From positions 248,001-312,000 of the forward strand of contig OZ243931.1 in assembly GCA_965214055.1 (NCBI GenBank): a stretch of 64,000 nt of DNA, read 5' to 3'. Position numbers and translations under genes: made by a program. This DNA comes from WTGA01 sp965214055. Its GTDB lineage: Bacteria; Pseudomonadota; Gammaproteobacteria; Arenicellales; Poriferihabitantaceae. Positions 42,631 to 51,449 of this stretch are shown piece after piece (within the stretch, counting starts at the first letter, position 1; every line of letters starts with the position of its first letter). The notes below the pieces were generated by a model. It did not search any database. It saw only the letters and a program-made list of their open reading frames with translations, and had not been told where the DNA came from.

Positions 42631-43660
42631 TCATATTTCTCAGTTTTTGCATAGTACATTTCCGGTCAAGCAAACCAAGGCCGCAATCCGGCGCCACCAG
42701 CAATCGTTCTGCGTCGATATGCTCCAGGGCCCGGCCCAGGTGCTCGCGAATCTCTTCAACGCTCTCCACCCGGCTCTTTGCAATCGCGACCGCGCCGAAT
42801 ATCACACTGGTGGTCTTGAAATGCTCCAGCAAAGACAGGTCCCCGGGCCGGTGAGCAAATTCCAGCGACACGGCATCGATACTGGATTCCTCCACCGCAT
42901 CCGCAATCCGGTTATACACATCCAGATCCGCTTTGGGGTAATCCGGATGGTCCAACCTGTCCGGGTAGCCACAGCACATGTGAACCGTACGCATGACCTG
43001 GGGTGGACACCCGTGAAACGCTTTTTCAAGGTTCTCGAACCCAAAAGCAAGGGCCGGGCCCGGCTGACGGGCAAATACCGGTTCGTCGATCTGTATATAT
43101 CGGCATCCTGCATTCGCCAGCGCGAGGATTTCTTCGTTGAGTGCCTCCGCCAGGGCTGCCCCGCGTTTCACCGGGTCGTTGTAGAAAAGATCTGCCGTGG
43201 TATCTCCTACGGTCATCGGCCCGGGGAGGGTGATTTTCACCGGTCGGTGGGTCATCAACTGCGCCCTTCTCCAGTCATCCGCGATATAGGGCTCCTTCAC
43301 GGAAACCGGGCTGACTATGGAGGGCAGTTCCGCAGAATAATTTCCTCCCCGTACGGCCTTTTCCGTGAGATGCTGAAAATCAATGCCGTTCAAGTGGCGG
43401 CAATGGTAGTGAATGTAATTCTCCCGGGCGATTTCACCATCTGTGGGGATATCGATGCCGCATTCCACCTGGTCGGAAATGGCCTCCCGTATGCCTCGTT
43501 CGATGATCGCCGGGGCCTCGGAGCCCATTGCCTCCATCGCCCCGGACCAGAATCTGGTGGGATTGGAGGTATCCGGCCCGTCCGGAAGGTTGAACCAGTC
43601 CGGCAATTTGACGTAATCCGGTTTCGGATAGGCACCGATACAGGTGGTGGTCAGACTCAT
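42608..43660 (-). CDS. MetE-like (cobalamin-independent methionine synthase II) methyltransferase
   Basis: 350 residues corresponding only to the C-terminal catalytic barrel of MetE, as in short core-MetE and related methyltransferases. Zinc ligands are visible in TVHMCCGYPDRL (His and Cys) and in LLVAPDCGLGLLDRK (the second Cys). ITLPGPMTVGDTTAD and IQIDEPVFARQPG are barrel segments. Without the N-terminal half it probably uses a methyl donor other than polyglutamyl methyl-THF. It lies 82 bases downstream of the polyamine-type permease on the same strand. Confidence 0.85.
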   Translation of the reverse strand: MSLTTTCIGAYPKPDYVKLPDWFNLPDGPDTSNPTRFWSGAMEAMGSEAPAIIERGIREAISDQVECGIDIPTDGEIARENYIHYHCRHLNGIDFQHLTEKAVRGGNYSAELPSIVSPVSVKEPYIADDWRRAQLMTHRPVKITLPGPMTVGDTTADLFYNDPVKRGAALAEALNEEILALANAGCRYIQIDEPVFARQPGPALAFGFENLEKAFHGCPPQVMRTVHMCCGYPDRLDHPDYPKADLDVYNRIADAVEESSIDAVSLEFAHRPGDLSLLEHFKTTSVIFGAVAIAKSRVESVEEIREHLGRALEHIDAERLLVAPDCGLGLLDRKCTMQKLRNMSEAARSL

Positions 43661-43741
43661 TATTGTTTGAAAGGATAGTATTTGAAAGGATGGAACCTGC
43701 CGACCGACCCCTGGACCCGATAACAGCGGGTCCAGGCAGGG

Positions 43742-45043
43742 TTATTGCCCGCTCCCGGTACCGGACTGCTCGCTGAGATTGTCGGGATCAAAAAGACTGT
43801 TGAAGTTCTCGGTGCCGGCACGGTCGGATTTGTCCGGGACCTCATCGGATTCAATTCCGGTCTGGTCCATCAGGTTTCCCGTAGAGAAAATCGAATTGAA
43901 ATTCTCGGTCCCTGTCCGTTCCGTTTTATCCACACCCTCGGTCGAAACACCGGGGGTGACCGGTTCCGAACCCGCCTGAATCCCCGCTTCCTGGAACATG
44001 GCTTTTTGTTCGCGTTCCCGGATTTTCTGTTCAGTAACCCTTCTTTTCTCTGCCAACACATCGGCCTTGCACTGGTCTACCCCTACGGTACCGGCAAAAT
44101 AGGCCGTGCCGATTCCTGCCACAAAGACCGCAACCACCATCAACACGGCGGGGTCGAGAACAAATCTTTTCTGCGTAAGCCTGGCCGTTTCCTCTCCTTT
44201 TGCCATCCGAATTGCATTTCTTTCCGCCGCCAGTTCCCTGCGTTTCAACACTTCGTGCAACGCTGCCCCGAACAGGGTAATCAAGACGATGACCACCGCC
44301 AGGGCACTGATGGAAGGATTGATTCCATGCCGAACCTTCGCAGCCAGAAAGGTGGTGATGGTGCTTTCCGATATGATTGTAAATACCGTGGTATTGTAGT
44401 TCTCGAATGAAGCCAGAAACGCCAGCACAGCCGCCGATGCAATGGCTGGCTTCAGGAATGGCAGCAGTATCTTGCGGAATGTCTGCACATGGGTGGCCCC
44501 CAGATCCAGGGCGGCTTCTTCCTGAACGCGATCAAATCTCTGTAGCCGTGAGATAAATACCAGCATGGTATAGGCAGAGATAAATGTCGCCTGACCGATG
44601 ATGGTGAGAAAAAATCCGTTGTAAAAAATGGAATCCCGGGAGGCCCCGAACATATGACCAATGCGGTCCCAGAACAACAGGGTAGAGATCCCCAGGACAA
44701 CGCCGGGGACCAGAATGGGGGAAATGACAATGGTGTAATACCAAGGGCGAACACGCTCCTTGATCTGGGTCAGCATCAGGGCACCGGCGAGGCCCAGCGG
44801 CACAGACACCAGGACGACACCAATGCCGATGAAAAAACTGTTCTGGAGCGCTTCCACCAGCTTGGTGTCCTTGCGAAGCACATCAAACCACTCCACAGAA
44901 AAACATTCCCAGGGGGTCACACGGGGGAAGGATGAACTGTTAAAAGCGGTGAAGCTCATGATAATGAGCGGACCGAACAGGTAGGCAAAAAAACCGAGGA
45001 CAAACAGGAGCGAGAAAAACTTCCTGACACGATCCGAGGTCAT
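43742..45043 (-). CDS. polyamine-type ABC transporter permease (PotI-like) with long C-terminal extension
   Basis: Inner-membrane permease of the PotI/PotC type, 433 residues. The first 275 residues form a normal permease with six membrane spans and the coupling-loop EAA segment EEAALDLGATHVQTFRKILL. The last about 150 residues are extra: a seventh hydrophobic span (AVLMVVAVFVAGIGTAYFAG), a charged coiled-coil-like stretch (VLAEKRRVTEQKIREREQK), then two copies of an acidic 25-residue repeat. Start ATG overlaps the other permease by 4 bases. The extension is not part of the family and may mediate protein contacts. Confidence 0.9.
   Translation of the reverse strand: MTSDRVRKFFSLLFVLGFFAYLFGPLIIMSFTAFNSSSFPRVTPWECFSVEWFDVLRKDTKLVEALQNSFFIGIGVVLVSVPLGLAGALMLTQIKERVRPWYYTIVISPILVPGVVLGISTLLFWDRIGHMFGASRDSIFYNGFFLTIIGQATFISAYTMLVFISRLQRFDRVQEEAALDLGATHVQTFRKILLPFLKPAIASAAVLAFLASFENYNTTVFTIISESTITTFLAAKVRHGINPSISALAVVIVLITLFGAALHEVLKRRELAAERNAIRMAKGEETARLTQKRFVLDPAVLMVVAVFVAGIGTAYFAGTVGVDQCKADVLAEKRRVTEQKIREREQKAMFQEAGIQAGSEPVTPGVSTEGVDKTERTGTENFNSIFSTGNLMDQTGIESDEVPDKSDRAGTENFNSLFDPDNLSEQSGTGSGQ
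43760..43930 (-). repeat. two 25-residue repeats in the permease tail
   Basis: The encoded units are DKTERTGTENFNSIFSTGNL (continuing MDQTG) and DKSDRAGTENFNSLFDPDNL (continuing SEQSG), separated by seven residues. The GTENFNS core and NLxxQ end are conserved while third positions differ, so the peptide is under constraint. The unit is not known to me. Confidence 0.8.
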
Positions 45044-45963
45044 CGTGCTATCTCACCCAGCTTGACTTTGAATATGCGCATGACCAGCAACACAAAAACA
45101 ATACAGGTTGCCAGAAGGATAATGGCATAGGCAGACCCTCTCGCCCAATTGCCGGCCTGATTGAACGACTGGTATATGATTTGCGTGAACCACAGACTGC
45201 TGGGACCACCGAGAATCTGCGGTGCTGCCAGGGCCCCGGCGGTCAACATGAATACCATGGTGCACCCGGAGGTGATTCCCGGCTTGGTGTGGGGAATAAT
45301 GATCCTCCAGTGGATTCGCCACCACGGGGAACCCAGGTCTCTGGCTGCCTCAATCTGATTCCTGTCCAGGCTTTCCACGGCATTGTAGATCGGGAAGATC
45401 ATCAGCAGGATATAGGCATAGGACAATCCCGAATAGAGTGCCACCCCCTCCCGAACAAAATCGAATGGCTGGTCGATGATCCCGATCCAGATCAATGCAC
45501 TGTTGACAATGCCATTTCCCCCGAACATGATCTTGAAGGCAAAGGCCCGCAACAGCTCGTTCACCCAGAACGGGACAATGAGTGACATGACCATCAGCCT
45601 GGCCCACCCGCCCCGGGCTTCATGGGCAAGATAATAGGCCACCGGATAGCACAACATCACATCGATCAATGTGACAAACACCGCTGCCAGAATCGTACGG
45701 CCGAAGACGGACAGGTCCACCAGATTGTACGACTCCGTATTCTGGGAACTGCCATAGAGCATGTACCGGTAATGCTCAAGCGTGTAATGGTGGGCTTCCG
45801 TCCCCCATTTTGGTGGCGGCACATTGGCCCTGAATGAGAAATCCATCATGAACAGCTGCGGCAGCAGGATCAGCATGAATATCCAGAACCCCACTGCAAG
45901 CAACAGGAAAAGCGCCAACGCCGCGCCGTTCTTTCTAAAGAATTCTTGCCAGTACTGTGCCAC
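45040..45963 (-). CDS. polyamine-type ABC transporter permease (PotH-like)
   Basis: 307 residues, six membrane segments. The EAA loop lies in NQIEAARDLGSPWWRIHWRI, followed by the inner-membrane PGITSGCTMVFMLTAGALAA segment typical of PotB/PotH permeases. It begins 56 bases after the ATPase stop and overlaps the second permease by 4 bases. Forms the heterodimeric channel with the PotI-like protein. Confidence 0.92.
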   Translation of the reverse strand: MAQYWQEFFRKNGAALALFLLLAVGFWIFMLILLPQLFMMDFSFRANVPPPKWGTEAHHYTLEHYRYMLYGSSQNTESYNLVDLSVFGRTILAAVFVTLIDVMLCYPVAYYLAHEARGGWARLMVMSLIVPFWVNELLRAFAFKIMFGGNGIVNSALIWIGIIDQPFDFVREGVALYSGLSYAYILLMIFPIYNAVESLDRNQIEAARDLGSPWWRIHWRIIIPHTKPGITSGCTMVFMLTAGALAAPQILGGPSSLWFTQIIYQSFNQAGNWARGSAYAIILLATCIVFVLLVMRIFKVKLGEIAR

Positions 45964-46019
45964 GTGAAGAATGCTGTATGGACTACCCGGGATTCAATTG
46001 ACCATGCCGTGGAACCCTG

Positions 46020-47129
46020 CTACTCGGCAGCAAGGTCTCCGGCAGGCAATACAACGCCCAGGTCGGCATTGAATCCCAGCGTGACCTCGGTCCCGACATC
46101 GTGGCCCACTGAGCGCCCATCATTCACCATGGATATTTTGATGCGCTTCTCATTCCCCGGTATATTGAAAAACACCTGCCAGAAATTGCCTTCAAATTCC
46201 TGCTGATGGACATGGGCGGTGATCTGGTTGTCCATTCTCTTTTCATCATCAAACTTCAGCGACTCGGGTCGGATAAACAAATAGGCACTGTCCCCGGTTT
46301 TCAACTGACCTTCGCCGTTTTTCTTGCCATGCCGTGCCCGCAGGGAACCGGATGCCGTATCCACCACCGCATACCGATCGTCCACTTTCGACACTTTCCC
46401 GGTAAACAGGTTGTTTTCGCCGACGAAAGAGGCCACAAAGGCACTTTCGGGTTGATCATAGATGGTATTGCCATCTGCCACCTGTTCAATTACTCCCAGC
46501 CCCATGACCGCCACATGGTCCGACATGGTCAGGGCTTCGCCCTGATCGTGGGTAATATAGATAAAGGTAATACCGACCCGTTGCTGTATGGCCCGCAATT
46601 CAGTGCGCATATGCTGTCGCAGTTTCAGGTCCAGAGCGGAAAGCGGTTCATCCAGCAACAGCACATCGGGCTCCGCCGCCAGCGCTCTGGCAATGGCAAC
46701 GCGCTGTTTCTGCCCCCCGGACAGTTCATTCACCATTTTGTCCCCCTGACCGGGAAGTGCAATCAGGTCCAGCAGCTCCTCTGCCTTTTTCCGTCGCTGA
46801 TCCTTTCCCATTCCGCGGACTTCCAGGGAAAAGGCGATGTTTTCCCACACCGTCATCAGCGGGAACAACGCCAGATTCTGGAAGATCAATGCCGTGGGGC
46901 GCTTGTTGGGGCCAATCCCGGCCATGTCTTTCCCGCCGATCAGCACCCGGCCCTCGGAAGGTTCCAGAAACCCGGAGACGGCCCGCAACAAGGTGGTTTT
47001 TCCACACCCTGACGGACCCAGAAAACTAAAAAACTCCCCCTCTCTTATGTGGATGTTGACATCCCGGGCGGCGACAAAATCACCAAACCGGATCCACACA
47101 TTATCAAGCTGCACATTTGCACTCATCAT
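46020..47129 (-). CDS. polyamine-type ABC transporter ATP-binding protein (PotA/PotG-like)
   Basis: 369 residues. Walker A GPSGCGKTTLLRAVSG (about 38-53), signature LSGGQKQRVAIARALA, Walker B DVLLLDEPLSALD, then a C-terminal TOBE-type regulatory domain (about 240-365). Start at 47129, or 47126 (second ATG). It lies between the binding protein and the permeases; a long hairpin in the 138-base gap upstream probably sets a lower level of expression than the binding protein. Confidence 0.93.
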   Translation of the reverse strand: MMSANVQLDNVWIRFGDFVAARDVNIHIREGEFFSFLGPSGCGKTTLLRAVSGFLEPSEGRVLIGGKDMAGIGPNKRPTALIFQNLALFPLMTVWENIAFSLEVRGMGKDQRRKKAEELLDLIALPGQGDKMVNELSGGQKQRVAIARALAAEPDVLLLDEPLSALDLKLRQHMRTELRAIQQRVGITFIYITHDQGEALTMSDHVAVMGLGVIEQVADGNTIYDQPESAFVASFVGENNLFTGKVSKVDDRYAVVDTASGSLRARHGKKNGEGQLKTGDSAYLFIRPESLKFDDEKRMDNQITAHVHQQEFEGNFWQVFFNIPGNEKRIKISMVNDGRSVGHDVGTEVTLGFNADLGVVLPAGDLAAE

Positions 47130-47216
47130 GGAGCCCTTGACCGCTGTCGTTTGCCGAAAGGCATTGTACTATATTTTTTCGGCATGGAAATACTGCCCTT
47201 CCCGGACGAGTGGCGG

Positions 47217-47246
47217 CCAGGCGGCCGGGGCTCCCCGGCCGCCTGG
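47217..47246 (-). terminator. strong intercistronic hairpin after the binding-protein gene
   Basis: CCAGGCGGCCGGGG and CCCCGGCCGCCTGG form a perfect 14-base stem with a 2-base tip, starting 21 bases after the binding-protein stop. No T tract follows, so it is more likely an mRNA 3'-end stabiliser or partial attenuator, as often found after binding-protein genes, than a full terminator. Confidence 0.7.
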
Positions 47247-47267
47247 CATCCCGACTCCCCCGGGGCC

Positions 47268-48410
47268 CTATGCGTTCACAAACTTGTTTCGATACTCGGT
47301 TCGAACATCCGCATACCACTGCCCTTCGGCGGGCCATGGATTCAGGTTCGCCAACGCATCCCCCGGATAGGCTGCCGCGAAATTCTTCTTGTAATTTTCG
47401 TCGGTATGCCCATCTGCACCCAGCACCGCAGAGTTGTATCCGTGGGTATTGATTGATTTGCCGGCAACCGCCGGGTCGAAGACATAGTTAATCAGTGCAT
47501 AGGCCTGATCCACATTCTCGGCCGCAGCAGACATCGCCAGGCTGTCCACCCAGGCCATGGCCCCTTCTTTGGGCGCCTGATAGGTAACCGGCTCACCCTG
47601 CGATTTCATCGCTAAAACCGGACCATCCCAGGTCTGGCCAACAATCACGCCTTCATTGAGCAGGCCGTTCTTCTGGCTGTCGGTGTCATTCCAGAAAAGC
47701 TTGATCTGGGATTTTCTGGCAATGCAGAAATTCGTGATTTTCTCCCAGACCGGACGCATGGCCTCTTCACTGGCATAGGCCCTCCAGACATCACCGGGTT
47801 CCAGCTCACCGATGGTTTCCATGTACAGCCCGGCACCCAACATGCCACTGTGGGGTCGAATCATGGTTTTGCCTTCGTTTTCCGGGTCCCAGATATTGCC
47901 ATAGCTCGGGATACCACCCGGAGGGGAATACAGGTCGGTGCGCCAGCCGATGGCTTCCGTCCCCCATACAAATGGCAGCCAGTGAGAACCCTTGCCGCCA
48001 AAATTCCATTCCGTGTCCCCCACCTTCAACATCGCCGGGTTCACATTGCCCAGGGAAGTGATGCGGTCATAATCAAAGGGCTGCAGCAAGTCCAGGTCCA
48101 CCCATTGGCCGGAACGGTTATTGGTGGGGCTGCACAGGTCCACCCCCGCACCCTTGGTTGCTTTCATCTGGTTGATCAGTTCTTCATTGGAACCGAGTTC
48201 CTTGTAGTTCACGGTGATGCCCGTCGCGGCTGTGAAATCCGCGATCACATCCGCCGGAATGTAGTCCGTCCAGATGGTGCAGTTCACTTCACCTGATGAA
48301 GAAAGTGCTTTCGGGCTGATGACCCAGGGACCCACTGCTGCGGAGGCACCGGCCACGACCGTTCCCTTCAGCAGTTTTCTTCGTTTTACATCAACAGTTG
48401 ATTTACTCAT
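47268..48410 (-). CDS. polyamine-type ABC transporter substrate-binding protein (PotD/PotF-like), Tat-type signal
   Basis: Periplasmic solute-binding protein of 380 residues from ATG 48410; a TTG at 48431 is less likely. The N-terminus has a twin-arginine motif and hydrophobic core (KRRKLLKGTVVAGASAAVG), suggesting Tat export, unusual for PotF. The mature protein begins near VNCTIWTDYIPADVIADF and contains PFVWGTEAIGWRTDLY and GQTWDGPVLAMKSQGE, typical of spermidine/putrescine binders. First gene of the transporter operon. Substrate preference (putrescine, spermidine or other) is inferred from neighbours. Confidence 0.9.
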   Translation of the reverse strand: MSKSTVDVKRRKLLKGTVVAGASAAVGPWVISPKALSSSGEVNCTIWTDYIPADVIADFTAATGITVNYKELGSNEELINQMKATKGAGVDLCSPTNNRSGQWVDLDLLQPFDYDRITSLGNVNPAMLKVGDTEWNFGGKGSHWLPFVWGTEAIGWRTDLYSPPGGIPSYGNIWDPENEGKTMIRPHSGMLGAGLYMETIGELEPGDVWRAYASEEAMRPVWEKITNFCIARKSQIKLFWNDTDSQKNGLLNEGVIVGQTWDGPVLAMKSQGEPVTYQAPKEGAMAWVDSLAMSAAAENVDQAYALINYVFDPAVAGKSINTHGYNSAVLGADGHTDENYKKNFAAAYPGDALANLNPWPAEGQWYADVRTEYRNKFVNA

Positions 48411-48863
48411 TTTACTAATAATTTTCTCCAAATAGGGTTCAAAACAGGGACCAATTCAATGGTCCGATGGTGTAGCGTGTAACGAGCTCCCTCCACCCAG
48501 GCCGCGGCCCAGCGAATCCGCTCACCCGGAAATCTAGCACAGTTTATTCTTCGTCTCCATCCTCATCTTTCAAAGACCGTTCCCGACAACCGCGACCGTG
48601 TCCGTTCCCCCAAAAAAATTCCCTGGGATTTTCCGGATACTCTCCGCCAGAACGACCATTTTCAGGGGAAACCGGGGTATTCGGGGAGTTTTCGAAACCG
48701 GGAAACGGCTACCAACATAAATGTTCTACAGGGGTGTTAATTCAAAATTAATGCTGTACAATCCGTGTCGGTTGATAATTGGAATTGGAGTCGACCATGA
48801 TGGTCCCGTTCCGGCCATTATCGACCACACAAAAAATAGCACATTTAATTTGAGGAAAATCGT
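48411..48863. other. divergent regulatory region between two ABC transporter operons
   Basis: 453 bases, no gene. It separates the polyamine-type operon (minus) from aapJQMP (plus). The right part (48720-48863) is A+T rich and has TACAAT at 48757-48762, a possible aapJ -10 box without a good -35. No operator could be assigned. Confidence 0.4.
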
Positions 48864-49883
48864 ATGAGAGCTACACTAATTGGAGCTGCCCTGGTTGCAC
48901 TGTCCTTTACAACCATGACAACTCAGGCCGGTACACTTGAAGATGTACAGGGCCGCGGTGAGTTGAACTGCATTGTAACCACCGGGCTGGCTGGCTTCGC
49001 TGCACCCGACGAAAATGGTCGGTGGGACGGATTTGATGCGGGATTTTGCCGCGCCGTTGCCGCTGCGGTTCTAGGGGATGGTGAAAAAGTCAAATTTGTT
49101 CCATCAACCGGAAAAACCCGTTTCACCCTGCTGAATTCCGGCGAAGGCGATATCCTGTTTCGCAATACCACCGAAACCATGAGTCGTGATACCGACCTGA
49201 AACTGAACTTCCTGCCAATCAATTACTATGATGGACAGGGCTTTATGGTGCGCAAGGATCTGGGCGTAACTTCTGCCCTGGAGTTGGACGGAGCTTCCGT
49301 ATGCATCCAGACCGGTACCACCACAGAGCTGAATCTCGCTGACTTTTTCCGTGCCAATGGCATGAATTATGAGCCAGTCAATATCGAGACCAATGAAGAA
49401 GGCCTCGCCAGCTACTCCGGCAACCGATGCGATGTCTATACCACTGACGCTTCTGGCCTGGCATCCACCCGTGCCGCCCTGGATGATCCTTCCGCGCACA
49501 TCATTCTCCCGGAAATCATTTCCAAAGAGCCTCTGGGTGGTGCAACCCGCCACGGTGATGACGAATGGTCCGATATCGCAAAATGGGTCGTGAACGCGAT
49601 CATCATTGCGGAAGAACTCGGCATTACCCGGGACAATATCGGCGAACTGTGCGCTGAAGCTGGAGACAATCCAAGCATTAACCGTATTTGCGGTACAGAA
49701 GGCGATATGGGTTCAATGATTGGACTGGATGCACAATGGGCAGTACGGGCCATTTCAGCGGGCGGAAACTACGCCGAGCTGTTTAATGCGCATGTGGGTC
49801 CCGACACCCCTCTTGGACTGGCACGCGGCCTGAACGCGTCCTGGAGAGACGGCGGCATCCTTTACGCTGCACCCATTCGTTAA
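48864..49883 (+). CDS. aapJ: general L-amino acid ABC transporter substrate-binding protein
   Basis: Periplasmic binding protein of the AapJ/BztA type, 339 residues. Signal peptide MRATLIGAALVALSFTTMTT with cleavage near QAG. Mature part has GELNCIVTTGLAGFAAPDEN, WDGFDAGFCRAVAAAVLGDG and LLNSGEGDILFRNTTETMSRD, all typical of AapJ. GAGGA lies about 10 bases before the ATG. It leads the aapJQMP operon; a 12-base-pair hairpin and a 321-base gap separate it from aapQ. Confidence 0.94.
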   Translation: MRATLIGAALVALSFTTMTTQAGTLEDVQGRGELNCIVTTGLAGFAAPDENGRWDGFDAGFCRAVAAAVLGDGEKVKFVPSTGKTRFTLLNSGEGDILFRNTTETMSRDTDLKLNFLPINYYDGQGFMVRKDLGVTSALELDGASVCIQTGTTTELNLADFFRANGMNYEPVNIETNEEGLASYSGNRCDVYTTDASGLASTRAALDDPSAHIILPEIISKEPLGGATRHGDDEWSDIAKWVVNAIIIAEELGITRDNIGELCAEAGDNPSINRICGTEGDMGSMIGLDAQWAVRAISAGGNYAELFNAHVGPDTPLGLARGLNASWRDGGILYAAPIR

Positions 49884-49899
49884 TTCGAAATCTACCGGA

Positions 49900-49927
49900 A
49901 TACCGGGGTGCGCAGGCACCCCGGTAT
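49900..49927 (+). terminator. hairpin after aapJ
   Basis: ATACCGGGGTGC and GCACCCCGGTAT form a perfect 12-base stem with a GCAG loop, 16 bases after the aapJ stop. Only TTTC follows. Likely partial terminator or 3'-end stabiliser that keeps the binding protein in excess over the permeases. Confidence 0.75.
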
Positions 49928-50248
49928 TTCAGCCAGTCCCCCAACCTGAAAAGTGGTAACCCCTCGTTTCACTGAATTCTCCCTTCATCCAGGATTGGTT
50001 CTGGAATTTCCGGATTTATTTCACCCGCCTCGAACCTCTCTTTCCCTGTCCTTCCCGGGAATCCGTCGATCATCAGGGAATGAAACCAGGCGTACTCTCC
50101 CTCTCAGCGGTCGCATCGGTCACATGGTGCCTGTCCCCGCCTGCCGGAACGGGGTGAACAGGGAGGACCGAAAACCGGTGTATCCCGTTCTCTTTCAGCG
50201 AAACACAATGAACATTCAAGCCTCCGAAGCCCTTCGTGGAACAATACT
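49928..50248. other. aapJ-aapQ gap, no supported gene
   Basis: 321 bases. The open frame spanning it has low-quality Pro/Arg/Ser-rich composition and no motif. It is unusually long for this operon type and may hold a second promoter for aapQMP, but no hexamer pair is convincing. Confidence 0.4.
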
Positions 50249-51436
50249 ATGAGTGAAGCAGCGATACCTCAAAGAAACGTGGTCTCTCGACTATGGAATG
50301 ACAAGGAAACGCGGTCTGTGATCGTGCAGATCATCGCAATCGTGCTGATATTGGGGTTTTTTGCCTATATCATCCGCAATGCAATGGTGAATCTTGAAGC
50401 CATCGGAAAAGGGTTCAGTTTCAAGTTTCTGTGGCAGGCCTCCAGCTACGACATCAATCAGCACTTCATCGAATACACGTCCCGGTCATCCCATTTCCGG
50501 GCCATGCTCGTCGGGTTACTGAATACACTGCTGGTGGCGGTGACTGGAATTATACTGGCCACCATACTCGGGTTTTTTCTTGGCGTTCTTCGATTGTCAA
50601 AGAACTGGCTAACCAACCGGCTCGCCTACGTGTACATTGAATATGTGCGTAACGTCCCGGTGTTGCTTCATATCCTTCTGGTTTACGGCATCATCGTCCA
50701 TACCCTGCCGGTCCCCAAGCAGGCATGGGGGCTGGGAGAGGCGGCATTCCTGACCAATCGCGGACTGTTTACTCCCAAACCCCTGGTTGAGCCGCTTTTC
50801 TGGGTCGTCTTTGCTCTTTTTGTCGCAGGAATCATATTCACCCTGTGGTTCAGGCGATATGCACAGAAGGTGCAGGATGAGACGGGGTACCATTATCCGG
50901 TCTTCTGGATATCACTGGGCGCCATCATTGGCGTTCCCGTTGTCGCCTATTTTATTCTCGGCAGCCCGATCATCTGGGAGATTCCCGAGCTCAAGGGATT
51001 CAACTACAAGGGCGGCATGGTGCTCCGCCCGGAATATATCGCACTGTGGCTTGCATTATCCGGGTACACTGCCGCTTCCATTGGTGAAATTGTACGTTCC
51101 GGAATCATCGCCGTGAATTATGGCCAGACTGAAGCGGCCTCCGCGCTCGGTGTCAGCCGGGAACGCACTCTGAATCTGGTGGTGATTCCCCAGGCACTTC
51201 GAATCATCGTGCCACCCCTGACGAGCCAATATTTGAACCTGACCAAAAACTCCTCCCTGGCCATCGCCATCGGTTACATGGATATTGTCGCCACGATTGG
51301 CGGCATATCACTGAACCAAACCGGCAGGGAAATGGAATGCATGACCATCGTACTCCTGTTGTACCTGGTCTTGTCCCTGTTGATATCAGCCGTCATGAAC
51401 TGGTACAACAAAAGCATCAAACTGGTTGAGCGGTAG
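50249..51436 (+). CDS. aapQ: general L-amino acid ABC transporter permease
   Basis: 395 residues, His/Glu/Gln/Arg-type permease of the AapQ/BztB group with a long loop between the N-terminal span and the core. EAA-type coupling segment QTEAASALGVSRERTLNLVV near residue 295, and NLTKNSSLAIAIGYMDIVAT near the C-terminus. Stop at 51434-51436, 13 bases before aapM; the aapM ribosome binding site overlaps the stop. Confidence 0.94.
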   Translation: MSEAAIPQRNVVSRLWNDKETRSVIVQIIAIVLILGFFAYIIRNAMVNLEAIGKGFSFKFLWQASSYDINQHFIEYTSRSSHFRAMLVGLLNTLLVAVTGIILATILGFFLGVLRLSKNWLTNRLAYVYIEYVRNVPVLLHILLVYGIIVHTLPVPKQAWGLGEAAFLTNRGLFTPKPLVEPLFWVVFALFVAGIIFTLWFRRYAQKVQDETGYHYPVFWISLGAIIGVPVVAYFILGSPIIWEIPELKGFNYKGGMVLRPEYIALWLALSGYTAASIGEIVRSGIIAVNYGQTEAASALGVSRERTLNLVVIPQALRIIVPPLTSQYLNLTKNSSLAIAIGYMDIVATIGGISLNQTGREMECMTIVLLLYLVLSLLISAVMNWYNKSIKLVER

Positions 51437-51449
51437 GAGGATTATTATC

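Noticed and set aside
49953..50252. 99-codon frame between aapJ and aapQ
   Set aside because: Runs into aapQ, Pro/Arg/Ser-rich without a motif, and starts inside the post-aapJ hairpin region.
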